A DNA stretch of 64,000 bases from Lishizhenia sp965656535 (GTDB lineage Bacteria; Bacteroidota; Bacteroidia; Flavobacteriales_D; Crocinitomicaceae), in the NCBI GenBank assembly GCA_965656535.1, contig CBFHKX010000001.1:744001-808000 (forward strand), given 5' to 3'. The position numbers were made by a program, and so were the translations under genes. Under the pieces are notes generated by a model. It saw nothing but the letters and a program-made list of their open reading frames with translations. It was not told where the DNA came from and did no database searches. How positions within the stretch are numbered: position 1 is the first letter of the stretch; each line of letters starts with the position of its first letter. Shown piece after piece: positions 9,594 to 17,376 of this stretch.

Positions 9594-9709
9594 AAAAGTT
9601 ATATTTACATCTTCTTAATCTTAAAGTAAGCTCTTTTACTTCCTGACGCATTAACAAATCTTAACATTTTCTTCCTCGTCAATCCTTTGTGTTTCTTGCC
9701 TTGCAGCTT

Positions 9710-9725
9710 TTGGCATAAAACTTGA
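9710..9725 (+). promoter_or_regulatory. Possible sigma-54-like promoter of the TonB-family gene
   Basis: TTGGCATAAAACTTGA resembles the sigma-54 consensus TTGGCAC-N4/5-TTGC, with GG at 9712-9713, 10 bases, then GA (consensus GC) at 9724-9725. It sits 32 bases before the ATG at 9758. The GC-to-GA change weakens the call; rpoN itself lies at 47-48 kb. Confidence 0.3.
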
Positions 9726-9757
9726 ATTTAAGTAATCATAATTTAAAATATATAATT

Positions 9758-10468
9758 ATGATCGCGAAAAAAAATGCCAAGATAGACTTGGAAAGAAACA
9801 GATTTGCTTATTTGCAAATAGGAATGTTAGTAGCAGGTGGACTTATGCTTACTGCTTTTACTTGGAGAGATCCATTAACGGTTGTAGAATCTATGAATAG
9901 GCTACAAGATAAGTCGGATATACCGATAGAACTTGTACAGCAAATTCCGGAACAACTTCCAGAAGATGAACCCGTGTTTCAGCAGCAACAGAGTAATGCC
10001 ATAACATTGGATTTGATAGATGAAAATCAAACAGAAGTTCAAAATCAAAACAAGCAGACTCAAAGTTCTGTAAATGCAACCATAACACTTGGTAAGCCTA
10101 TACTCGGTAATAATTTTAACCTGAGTTTAGGTTCAAAGCCAACTGTAGATATGGGAGCTTCTCGATTTCCGGATGTAGAAGCTCAATTTGTTGGAGGAAA
10201 AACAGAACTTTTCAACTACATTAAAGGGAAGGTTGAATATCCAGAAATGGCTAGACAATTTGGTGTTCAGGGAAAAGTTTACGTTGAGTTTATCGTAGAG
10301 AAAGATGGCCGTGTAACGAATATAAAAGTTGTACATAGCGTAGACAAAGATTTAGATCGCGAAGCAAAACGCGTAGTGCGTTCCTTTCCAAACTGGATTC
10401 CAGGAATTAAAGATGGCGAAAAAGTGAGAACTTATGTTCGTCAACCCATTAATTTCAGACTACAGTAA
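9758..10468 (+). CDS. Energy transducer TonB-family protein
   Basis: The 236-residue protein has a short cytoplasmic head, one membrane helix (about residues 18-36, YLQIGMLVAGGLMLTAF), a glutamine- and proline-rich periplasmic linker, and a C-terminal TonB domain with YPEMARQFGVQGKVYVEFIV and REAKRVVRSFPNWIPG. TonB proteins pass proton-motive energy from ExbB/ExbD to outer-membrane receptors. No exbB or exbD is near. The ATG at 9758 (MIAKKNAKIDLERN) is preferred over an upstream start at 9722 because it matches the family head and leaves a leader with a promoter-like box. This stand-alone form is common in Flavobacteria. Confidence 0.93.
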   Translation: MIAKKNAKIDLERNRFAYLQIGMLVAGGLMLTAFTWRDPLTVVESMNRLQDKSDIPIELVQQIPEQLPEDEPVFQQQQSNAITLDLIDENQTEVQNQNKQTQSSVNATITLGKPILGNNFNLSLGSKPTVDMGASRFPDVEAQFVGGKTELFNYIKGKVEYPEMARQFGVQGKVYVEFIVEKDGRVTNIKVVHSVDKDLDREAKRVVRSFPNWIPGIKDGEKVRTYVRQPINFRLQ

Positions 10469-10565
10469 GGAAAAGTTAATTTTGCCTCATACAAAGGGAG
10501 GTCGACTTTTACAGGTTGGTCTTCCTTTTTATTTAATCATTTGTTTAAATTTACATAAAAAAAAG

Positions 10566-11255
10566 ATGAAAAAGATAGTTGCACTTTTGATGTTTACGGC
10601 CGTATTATTCGGATGTAAGAACTATTATGTACACCAAGATTTTGGTCAAAAAACAGAAGCTCACAAAACAATAGCAATACTTCCGTTTGATGTAATTACA
10701 ACCGGTAAAAAGCCAAGTAACTTAACGGATGAACAACTAAATCAATTAATCGATGCGGAACGTGTAGCGTTTCAAATTTCGCTTTACAATCAAATTTTAA
10801 CGAGTACGAATGGAGGTAAAAGGCCAATAAATATTGAAGTTCAAAACTTTGATATTACAAACGATTTAATTTTAAAAAGTGGGATGACTTTAGAGCAAGC
10901 TTCGAAAGAAAATCCTGTAAAAATGGCGGATTTATTAGGGGTAGATGCGGTTCAAAAAACACGTGTTCAAAAAACACGATATCTTTCTGATTTAGCTTCA
11001 TTTGGAATTGATTTAGGTCAAGAAATTTTGGATAACATACCTGGTCTTGGTACGATAACAGATAACGTTCCGATGAATATCGATAAAACAAATGACATTG
11101 ATGTCTCAAGCTCAATTATCAATAGAAAGGATCAAAGTACACTTTACACTTATGCAATAAAGCAAGAAATAGATTACAACACAACTTCTACAGAAATGGT
11201 AGAATTTATAAATAGGAGAATAGCCAAAACATTTCCTTATAGACAAGAGAAATGA
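10566..11255 (+). CDS. Putative lipoprotein of unknown function
   Basis: From the ATG at 10566 this is a 229-residue protein with a lipoprotein signal peptide and lipobox LFGC near residue 18. The mature part contains HKTIAILPFDVITTGKKP, a pattern seen in lipoproteins related to the CsgG/GNA1162-like fold, and later repeated VQKTRVQKTRYLSD. I do not recognise a firm family. It follows the tonB-like gene by about 100 bases and may be co-transcribed. The upstream in-frame ATG at 10434 overlaps the TonB gene and would bury the signal peptide, so it was rejected as start. Confidence 0.8.
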   Translation: MKKIVALLMFTAVLFGCKNYYVHQDFGQKTEAHKTIAILPFDVITTGKKPSNLTDEQLNQLIDAERVAFQISLYNQILTSTNGGKRPINIEVQNFDITNDLILKSGMTLEQASKENPVKMADLLGVDAVQKTRVQKTRYLSDLASFGIDLGQEILDNIPGLGTITDNVPMNIDKTNDIDVSSSIINRKDQSTLYTYAIKQEIDYNTTSTEMVEFINRRIAKTFPYRQEK

Positions 11256-11271
11256 TAAAATAGAAACAAAG

Positions 11272-11306
11272 AAAAAGGTCTTTCAACGTAATGAAAGACC
11301 TTTTTT
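11272..11306. terminator. Bidirectional terminator between the lipoprotein gene and fumC
   Basis: A long stem, AAAAAGGTCTTTCA / TGAAAGACCTTTTT, with a 6-base loop has A-tract and T-tract on its flanks. It lies between convergent genes and can stop transcription both ways. Confidence 0.9.
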
Positions 11307-11326
11307 ATTTCCAATCGTGTATCTAT

Positions 11327-12721
11327 TTACAAAGAACCAATCATTTTTTTTGGGTCAACCCATTGATCGTATTCTTCTTCAGTAAGGTACCCTAATGCAA
11401 CGGCTTCTTGTTTTAACGTAGTACCATTTTGGTGTGCTGTATTTGCAATTTCTGCTGCTTTATAGTAACCAATTTTTGTATTTAATGCAGTTACTAGCAT
11501 TAACGAGTTGTTTACAAGTTCATCAATTCGAGCTTTGTTTGGCTCAATTCCATCAGAACAATTTTCGGCAAAAGAAACGCAAGCATCACCAATTAGGCGG
11601 GCAGATTGCAATAAGTTGGCTGCCATCATCGGTTTAAATACGTTTAATTCGTAGTGACCTTGAGTTCCGCCTATTGTTATAGCAACATCATTACCCATTA
11701 CTTGAGCACAAACCATAGTTAGAGCTTCACACTGGGTAGGATTTACTTTACCTGGCATAATTGAAGATCCAGGCTCGTTTGCTGGAATTATTAACTCACC
11801 AATTCCAGAACGAGGTCCGGATGCCATCATACGAATATCATTACCAATTTTATTTAATGAAACGGCAATTTGTTTTAACGCACCATGTGTTTCTACAATA
11901 GCATCATGTGCTGCAAGTGCTTCAAATTTATTTTCCGCCGTAATAAATGGCAAACCTGTAAACTCAGCAATTTTTTTTGCTACCAGCACATCGTACCCTT
12001 TAGGTGTATTAATACCTGTTCCAACGGCAGTACCACCTAAAGCTAATTCAGACAAATGAGCCATCGTATTTTTTAAAGCTTTTAGTCCATGGTTTAATTG
12101 TGAAACATAACCAGAAAACTCTTGACCAATCGTTAAAGGTGTAGCATCCATTAAATGTGTTCTACCTATTTTAACGATGTCCTTAAATGCTTCTGACTTT
12201 TGTTGTAGAGAATCTCTTAATCGTTCAACCCCTGGAATGGTTGTTTCAATAATTCTTTTGTAACATGCGATATGCATTCCGGTAGGGAAAGTATCATTTG
12301 AAGATTGTGATTTGTTTACGTCGTCATTTGGTTGTAGTGTTTTTTCTCCTTCTCCCAGTTTTTTTCCGGTAATAACATGCGCTCTGTTAGCAATTACTTC
12401 ATTACAGTTCATGTTTGATTGAGTTCCGGATCCAGTTTGCCAAATCACTAATGGAAACTGATCGTCGTGCATACCCGTTAAAATCTCGTCGCACACCCCT
12501 GAAATCTGATCTCTTTTGGTTTCTGAAAGTACACCTAATTCGCAGTTTGCATGTGCAGCAGCTTTCTTTAGAAAGGCAAAACCGTGAACAACTTCAATAG
12601 GCATAGTGCCAGCCGGACCAATTTTAAAGTTATTGCGAGAACGTTCGGTTTGGGCTCCCCAGTATTTATCTGCAGGTACTTTTACCTCGCCCATTGTATC
12701 TTTTTCTATTCTGTATTCCAT
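11327..12721 (-). CDS. fumC: Class II fumarate hydratase
   Basis: The 464-residue enzyme converts fumarate to L-malate in the TCA cycle without an iron-sulfur cluster. The superfamily signature GSSIMPGKVNPTQCE carries the catalytic serine loop. GSGTQSNMNCNEVIANRA and the TFPTGMH and GRTHLMDATPLTIGQEFSG blocks are all typical of FumC, and the length is the usual one. The ATG at 12721 begins MEYRIEKDTMGEVKVPADK, the normal head of the family. It stands alone: a terminator lies downstream and a candidate minus-7 box lies about 40 bases upstream. Confidence 0.98.
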   Translation of the reverse strand: MEYRIEKDTMGEVKVPADKYWGAQTERSRNNFKIGPAGTMPIEVVHGFAFLKKAAAHANCELGVLSETKRDQISGVCDEILTGMHDDQFPLVIWQTGSGTQSNMNCNEVIANRAHVITGKKLGEGEKTLQPNDDVNKSQSSNDTFPTGMHIACYKRIIETTIPGVERLRDSLQQKSEAFKDIVKIGRTHLMDATPLTIGQEFSGYVSQLNHGLKALKNTMAHLSELALGGTAVGTGINTPKGYDVLVAKKIAEFTGLPFITAENKFEALAAHDAIVETHGALKQIAVSLNKIGNDIRMMASGPRSGIGELIIPANEPGSSIMPGKVNPTQCEALTMVCAQVMGNDVAITIGGTQGHYELNVFKPMMAANLLQSARLIGDACVSFAENCSDGIEPNKARIDELVNNSLMLVTALNTKIGYYKAAEIANTAHQNGTTLKQEAVALGYLTEEEYDQWVDPKKMIGSL

Positions 12722-12758
12722 TTTACTTGGATGTTTATGTGTGTCTGTTTAATTGGAA

Positions 12759-12766
12759 CAAAAATA
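12759..12766 (-). promoter_or_regulatory. Candidate minus-7 element of fumC
   Basis: The minus strand reads TATTTTTG, an exact TAnnTTTG match, 37 bases before the fumC ATG. No clear minus-33 box was identified. Confidence 0.35.
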
Positions 12767-12951
12767 AGGTTTTGAATTGAAAACTACAGTGTTCATTTTT
12801 GTTACATTATCGTTTTATTGAGTACTATACTCTTGTTTTTATTTCTGTTTTTTAATGAATTTTGTAAGTTCTATCAAAAATGATACATAGATGCTAGTGA
12901 ATAAATTAAATTAATTTGTAATTTTACATTTTATAAACAAAAGACAAAAAA

Positions 12952-13113
12952 ATGAGTGTAGTCGGTATAGTAATATTTTTGCTTTTAATTGGAATGGCAA
13001 CTTGGTTATTAACTTTTTTACTAGGATTTGCAGTTCCTTATTGGATTACTCTTGGAGCTTTTGAAAAATTGCGTCCAAAACGAGTTTTTGAAGACGAAGA
13101 AGAGAATAAGTAA
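12952..13113 (+). CDS. Small single-pass membrane protein (53 residues)
   Basis: A short open frame from the ATG at 12952 encodes 53 residues: a hydrophobic N-terminal half with one long or two short membrane segments (VVGIVIFLLLIGMATWLLTF and LLGFAVPYWITLG) and an acidic tail, RVFEDEEENK. It sits alone in a gap between fumC and the zinc-ribbon gene, is followed within 20 bases by a good terminator, and has no competing frame, so I take it as real. I do not recognise the family; its function is unknown. Confidence 0.7.
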   Translation: MSVVGIVIFLLLIGMATWLLTFLLGFAVPYWITLGAFEKLRPKRVFEDEEENK

Positions 13114-13132
13114 AATATTTTCATAGAAGTAT

Positions 13133-13159
13133 AAAGACACCCTAGTGGTGTCTTTTTTT
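13133..13159 (+). terminator. Terminator after the 53-residue membrane protein
   Basis: The stem AAAGACACC / GGTGTCTTT with a 5-base loop (CTAGT) is followed by a T run. Its position supports the small gene upstream as a transcribed unit. Confidence 0.8.
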
Positions 13160-13277
13160 ATGCGTTAAGTTTTAAAATTTTGCATTAAAAGTTCTTCTTT
13201 CTACTTAAAATAGAAATTTATCCAGTAATGCAGTGGTCTAAAAATAACCTAAATTATAAGATTTAGAATGTTTTACG

Positions 13278-13880
13278 TTAGGTTGGAGCAGAATTGTAGT
13301 GCGGATTATTTGAAGAGAGATTTCGTTGTAATAAGTAATTCGATATGTGTTTCGAAGCATTGTATATAAAGGGTATAACTGTTAAAACACTTTCAGAATT
13401 TAAAGATTTATCAAGTTCTATTTTATTGTAAACCGTACTTTCCTCATTTTTTAACCACAGAAATTCAACTTCCCACCTTCTCAAAATTTGAGGATTTTTT
13501 ATCCGAGATTTTTTTCGTCTTTTTATACATATCATTCCATTTTTAAGGAGCCAAAAGGCGAACGGACCGATGTAACGAATTCGTTTATTTCCCTTCCAAT
13601 TCTCATTTTCAAAGCTGTTTAAATCAAATCCGTGTTCAAATAACGCATCACTGTGAATTTTTATCTTTTTTATAGTATCGGTTACTATACCTTCTAATAT
13701 CACGCAGTTTCTTCTCACTCTTTTATTCACTTTTTCTGTTAAATAGTAGATAGCTTCTTTCGTTTCTTTATGGTGTAAGTTCTGACACTCTCTTCCGCAG
13801 AAGACTTGATCTTTTCTACCATTTAGGGGAGAACCACAAACAGTACAACTGTCCGACTTCCGTTTTCGGTTTATTTGCAT
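13278..13880 (-). CDS. Zinc-ribbon protein of unknown function
   Basis: From the ATG at 13880 the protein has 200 residues. Near its N-terminus it carries a treble-clef/zinc-ribbon pattern, CTVCGSPLNGRKDQVFCGREC, of the kind seen in small DNA- or RNA-binding zinc ribbons, followed by HHKETKEAIYYLTEKVNKRVRRN. The rest is basic and shows no domain I recognise. A frame extension to 13916 adds a short hydrophobic stretch that seems unlikely for a zinc-ribbon head, so the inner ATG is preferred. It has no operon partner. Flavobacterial orphan proteins of this shape are common; nucleic-acid binding is inference. Confidence 0.7.
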   Translation of the reverse strand: MQINRKRKSDSCTVCGSPLNGRKDQVFCGRECQNLHHKETKEAIYYLTEKVNKRVRRNCVILEGIVTDTIKKIKIHSDALFEHGFDLNSFENENWKGNKRIRYIGPFAFWLLKNGMICIKRRKKSRIKNPQILRRWEVEFLWLKNEESTVYNKIELDKSLNSESVLTVIPFIYNASKHISNYLLQRNLSSNNPHYNSAPT

Positions 13881-13955
13881 AAGGGTTAATTGTAAATTTC
13901 TAATTAAAATTAACAATTGGGTATGACTTATACAAATAAAACTGTGAGTTGCTTT

Positions 13956-14300
13956 TTACAGTAGATTTAAAACATTTTCGGGTGGTCTTCCGAGAACCGC
14001 CTTATTGTTTTTTACTACAATAGGACGTTCTATTAATTTTGGAAATTCAATCATTGCTTCCACCCACTCTTTATCTGTAAGTGTTTTGCCTTTAAAGTTT
14101 TCTTTAAAATCTTTTTCTGATTTTCGTACTAACTCTTCAGGAGAAATGTTCAACTTTTTAATTAATTCAGAAAGCTCTTCAGTAGTAGGAATATCTTTTA
14201 GGTATTCTATTATTTCTACGTTTACGGCTTTTTCTTCCATAATGGCTAAGGTCTGCCTGCTTTTAGAACATCTTGGGTTGTGATATATTTTCATTTCCAT
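13956..14300 (-). CDS. arsC: ArsC-family (thioredoxin-fold) arsenate reductase-like protein
   Basis: The protein of 112-114 residues, starting MEMKIYHNPRCSKSRQTL, has the ArsC/Spx thioredoxin fold. The catalytic cysteine lies in NPRCSKSR, and the later LIERPIVVKNNKAVLGRPPE block contains the conserved arginine region of glutathione/glutaredoxin-dependent arsenate reductases. These enzymes reduce arsenate to arsenite for export. No arsenite pump or ArsR regulator is nearby, so a general stress role of the YfgD/ArsC-like kind is equally possible. The longer frame to 14339 was not chosen because the family starts at MKIYHNP. Confidence 0.88.
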   Translation of the reverse strand: MEMKIYHNPRCSKSRQTLAIMEEKAVNVEIIEYLKDIPTTEELSELIKKLNISPEELVRKSEKDFKENFKGKTLTDKEWVEAMIEFPKLIERPIVVKNNKAVLGRPPENVLNLL

Positions 14301-14635
14301 CTTTTTTTTCAAAAATAAAGAAATGATAATCGCAAACAAAATCGAAAAATTGATCCGTTTATTAAACTCGTTTTTGGGTTAATACGTTCATCTTAAAACT
14401 AGAAATTTTCTACACGATTTCCATAAAAGAAATCTCAACAATTTTTAAGAATTGAAAGCGGAGTAACAGTATATTTATTTGTACCGTTGTAGTTTTTATT
14501 TTTATTGCTTTAAGTGTTTAAGCTTAACAAGTGTAATATTGGAGACGAGTCTTCCATTCTCTCAATTAAATCACTGCTTAAAGCTATGTAGAAAGAACCA
14601 TTACTTCTAAAATATGTTCCAATAATACAGCATTT
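14301..14635. other. Intergenic region before the photolyase cluster
   Basis: No gene is apparent in these 335 bases between the divergent arsC-like and photolyase genes. They should hold both promoters. The one structure seen is a perfect 10-bp palindrome, TTAAGCTTAA, at 14518-14527, flanked by AAGTGT on each side (14512-14517 and 14530-14535), which could be an operator. No exact TAnnTTTG box precedes the photolyase ATG. Confidence 0.4.
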
Positions 14636-16090
14636 ATGGTACAAATTGTTTGGTTAAAAAGAGATTTTAGAGTATTCGATCACGCTCCGCTAAAAACGGC
14701 GATTGATTCTGGTCAACCGCTTGTATTTTTATTTCTCTTAGAACCCGTACTTTTAAACCATCCAAAGTATAGCAATAGACATTTTAAGTTTATGCTTGAG
14801 TCTATTGTAGACTTAAATAGAGTGCTTCAACCATACGGAGCTAAAGTTCATCTTTTGGAAGTAGGCGCTTTACCGTTTTTTAAAGCCCTTTATAAAGAAC
14901 TAGGCGCATTTAGAATTTTATCTCATCAAGAAACTGGAGTTGGCTCAACTTTCGTTAGAGACTTACAACTGAAAAAATGGTGCAAAGAACAAAAGCTAGA
15001 CTGGCTAGAGTTTAAACAACAAGGTGTAAGTAGAGGACGAAAGAACCGTAATAACTGGAAAGTAGAATGGGATAATTTTATGGAATCCAAGGTGCAAACA
15101 CCGAATCTCTCTCAAATGGTAGTAGGTCAATTGCCTGATAAATTAGTAAAGCAGTTTCCCGTTTTATTTGAATTAGCTAATGAGCATATTTCTATGCAAG
15201 AAGGTGGAAGAACACATGCTGTAGACTTACTTAAATCATTTTTAACAAATCGATACAAAAGATATTCAAAAAATATTTCTAAGCCTGCAACCAGTAGAAT
15301 TTATTGTAGCCGACTCTCAGCACATATTGCTTGGGGAACTATCTCAGTTAGAGAAATAGTGCAATCTATCCATAAAAAGGCCAAAACAAACCCTTCGAAT
15401 AAACGCGACTTACAAAATTTTAAATCGCGCTTATATTGGCACTGTCATTTTATTCAAAAATTAGAATCTGAGCCTCGAATAGAATTTGAAAATCATAACC
15501 CAGCCTATAATGGTATTCGGCACACTCTGAACAAAGAGTATCTGCAAAGATTTATATCAGGAACAACGGGCATACCACTTGTAGATGCTAACATGAGATG
15601 TTTAAATGCAACCGGATATATCAACTTTCGAATGCGTGCGATGTTGGTTTCTATGTGGACACATCATCTATTGCAACCATGGCAGGCTATCGCTCCGCAT
15701 TTAGCAAATATGTTTTTAGATTTTGAACCTGGTATTCATTATCCACAACTTCAAATGCAAGCAGGTACAGTAGGTTATCATACCATAAGAACCTATAACC
15801 CAACCAAGCAGGCACTTGACCATGATGCCGAAGCGAAATTTATAAAAAAATGGGTGCCAGAGTTGAATAATCTAGCTCCTCATTTAGCAATTGAGCCTTG
15901 GAAAATGACTCCAATGGAAGCGCTAATGGAAGATTTTAATTTAGAAGAAGATTATTTTCCACCTATTTGTGATGTTGAAAAAGACGGTAGAATAGCCAGA
16001 GATCTAATTCATTCAGTAAAGCAACAAACCCAGACGCGATATATGGCAAGTCAAATAAGTAAAATACATGTTAATCAAGATGGACTATAA
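14636..16090 (+). CDS. Photolyase/cryptochrome superfamily protein with HYPQ-type FAD domain
   Basis: The 484-residue protein has an N-terminal photolyase alpha/beta domain (MVQIVWLKRDFRVFDHAPL) and a C-terminal FAD-binding domain with TGIPLVDANMRCLNATGYIN and FKSRLYWHCHFIQKLE. Blue-light enzymes of this fold split UV-induced pyrimidine dimers or act as light sensors. The canonical loop GGWQWAA is replaced by IHYPQLQMQAG near residues 367-377, so the Trp next to FAD in classic CPD photolyases is Leu (about residue 372). This branch occurs in many Bacteroidota and Cyanobacteria, but its lesion is not clear to me. It overlaps the next gene, forming an operon. Confidence 0.88.
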   Translation: MVQIVWLKRDFRVFDHAPLKTAIDSGQPLVFLFLLEPVLLNHPKYSNRHFKFMLESIVDLNRVLQPYGAKVHLLEVGALPFFKALYKELGAFRILSHQETGVGSTFVRDLQLKKWCKEQKLDWLEFKQQGVSRGRKNRNNWKVEWDNFMESKVQTPNLSQMVVGQLPDKLVKQFPVLFELANEHISMQEGGRTHAVDLLKSFLTNRYKRYSKNISKPATSRIYCSRLSAHIAWGTISVREIVQSIHKKAKTNPSNKRDLQNFKSRLYWHCHFIQKLESEPRIEFENHNPAYNGIRHTLNKEYLQRFISGTTGIPLVDANMRCLNATGYINFRMRAMLVSMWTHHLLQPWQAIAPHLANMFLDFEPGIHYPQLQMQAGTVGYHTIRTYNPTKQALDHDAEAKFIKKWVPELNNLAPHLAIEPWKMTPMEALMEDFNLEEDYFPPICDVEKDGRIARDLIHSVKQQTQTRYMASQISKIHVNQDGL

Positions 16091-17369
16091 AAAAACACAT
16101 ATTCATTGGTTTAGAAACGATCTTCGTTTGCATGATCAGCCTTTTTTACAAAAATTGGATGAATGCGATACGCTAGTTTGCGTTTATGTTTTAAACCCAA
16201 AAGAAGTTCAGTATGTGCAATGGGATAACCAAGCATTAGGTTTTAGAAAACAAGGCTTAAATCGATTGCAGTTTTTGAGAGAAACACTGTACGATTTACA
16301 ACGGAATTTGCGCAAAAGAGGAAATGACTTACTTGTTAGAGTGGGTAACCCAGCCGAGATTATTGAAGATTTGGTTACTAAGAACCAAGCGTCGTTAAGT
16401 TTTGAGCTTGGCTATGCAACCGAAGAGAAAGAGGAACAAAGAAATGTAAGCAAGGCTTTAAATATTGCGGATGTAGATGCCTACGAAGGAGGATTTCTGA
16501 TTCATCCTACTTCTTTACCTTTTCCGTTCGAAAAATTTCCGAATGGTTTTAGTTCATTTAGAAATAAAATAGAAAAGAAAAGAGACAACACAACCTTTGC
16601 TACATTGCCGGTGCCAGAAACTTTACCTAAACCTCCACAGGTTTTTTCGCAGATTAAAATGTCTACCCGAACACTCGATACGCGTGCTGCATTTAAATTC
16701 AAAGGAGGAGAAACGCAAGGCTTAGAAAGGTTAAATTACTATCTGTTTGAGTCTAAAGAGCTCTTAAATTACAAAGTAAAACGCAATGGCTCTGTGGGAA
16801 TAGATTACTCTGGGAAATTTAGCGCTTGGTTGGCAAATGGCAGTTTAAGTCCAAACCAAATTATGAAAGAGATAAGAAGGTTTGAGAATGAAGTAAAAGC
16901 AAATGACGGCACCTACTGGATGTGGTTTGAACTTTTATGGCGCGATTTCTTTAGATACATTGGTAAGAAGAATGGAGAGAAATTATTCTTTATTTCTGGA
17001 TTAAATGGCAAATCGCTCAGGTTCAGACAAAATCTGGATGTTTTTTCAAATTGGTGCTCAGGTAATACAACTTCTGCTTTTGTTAATGCACATCTAAAAG
17101 AGCTAAATCTCACAGGATTCATGAGCAATAGAGGAAGACAAAATGTTGCAAGCTTTTTATTTCATGATTTGGGAATAGATTGGAGACATGGTGCTGCATG
17201 GTTTGAACACACGTTGGTAGATTACGATGTTTATAGTAATTATGGAAATTGGCTATACATTGTTGGGGTAGGGAATGACCCGAAAGGGGGAAGAAAATTT
17301 GATGTTGATTGGCAACAAGAGAGATACGACCCTGAAAGGGAACACGAAAAAGTATGGCTAAGAAATTAA
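16080..17369 (+). CDS. Cryptochrome DASH
   Basis: The 429-residue protein is a CRY-DASH: IHWFRNDLRLHDQPFL opens the photolyase domain, and the diagnostic C-terminal blocks TGFMSNRGRQNVASFL, DLGIDWRHGAAWFE, DYDVYSNYGNWLYIVGVGND and GRKFDV are complete. DASH cryptochromes bind FAD and often methenyl-tetrahydrofolate, and repair CPDs mainly in single-stranded DNA. The ATG at 16080 (MDYKKTHIHW) overlaps the end of the previous gene by 11 bases; an ATG four codons upstream is also possible. Seven bases separate it from the third photolyase gene, so all three are probably one transcript. Confidence 0.96.
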   Translation: MDYKKTHIHWFRNDLRLHDQPFLQKLDECDTLVCVYVLNPKEVQYVQWDNQALGFRKQGLNRLQFLRETLYDLQRNLRKRGNDLLVRVGNPAEIIEDLVTKNQASLSFELGYATEEKEEQRNVSKALNIADVDAYEGGFLIHPTSLPFPFEKFPNGFSSFRNKIEKKRDNTTFATLPVPETLPKPPQVFSQIKMSTRTLDTRAAFKFKGGETQGLERLNYYLFESKELLNYKVKRNGSVGIDYSGKFSAWLANGSLSPNQIMKEIRRFENEVKANDGTYWMWFELLWRDFFRYIGKKNGEKLFFISGLNGKSLRFRQNLDVFSNWCSGNTTSAFVNAHLKELNLTGFMSNRGRQNVASFLFHDLGIDWRHGAAWFEHTLVDYDVYSNYGNWLYIVGVGNDPKGGRKFDVDWQQERYDPEREHEKVWLRN

Positions 17370-17376
17370 AGAGATT

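Noticed and set aside
10434..10565. Upstream start for the lipoprotein gene
   Set aside because: It overlaps the TonB gene and would place the signal peptide 44 residues inside the protein.
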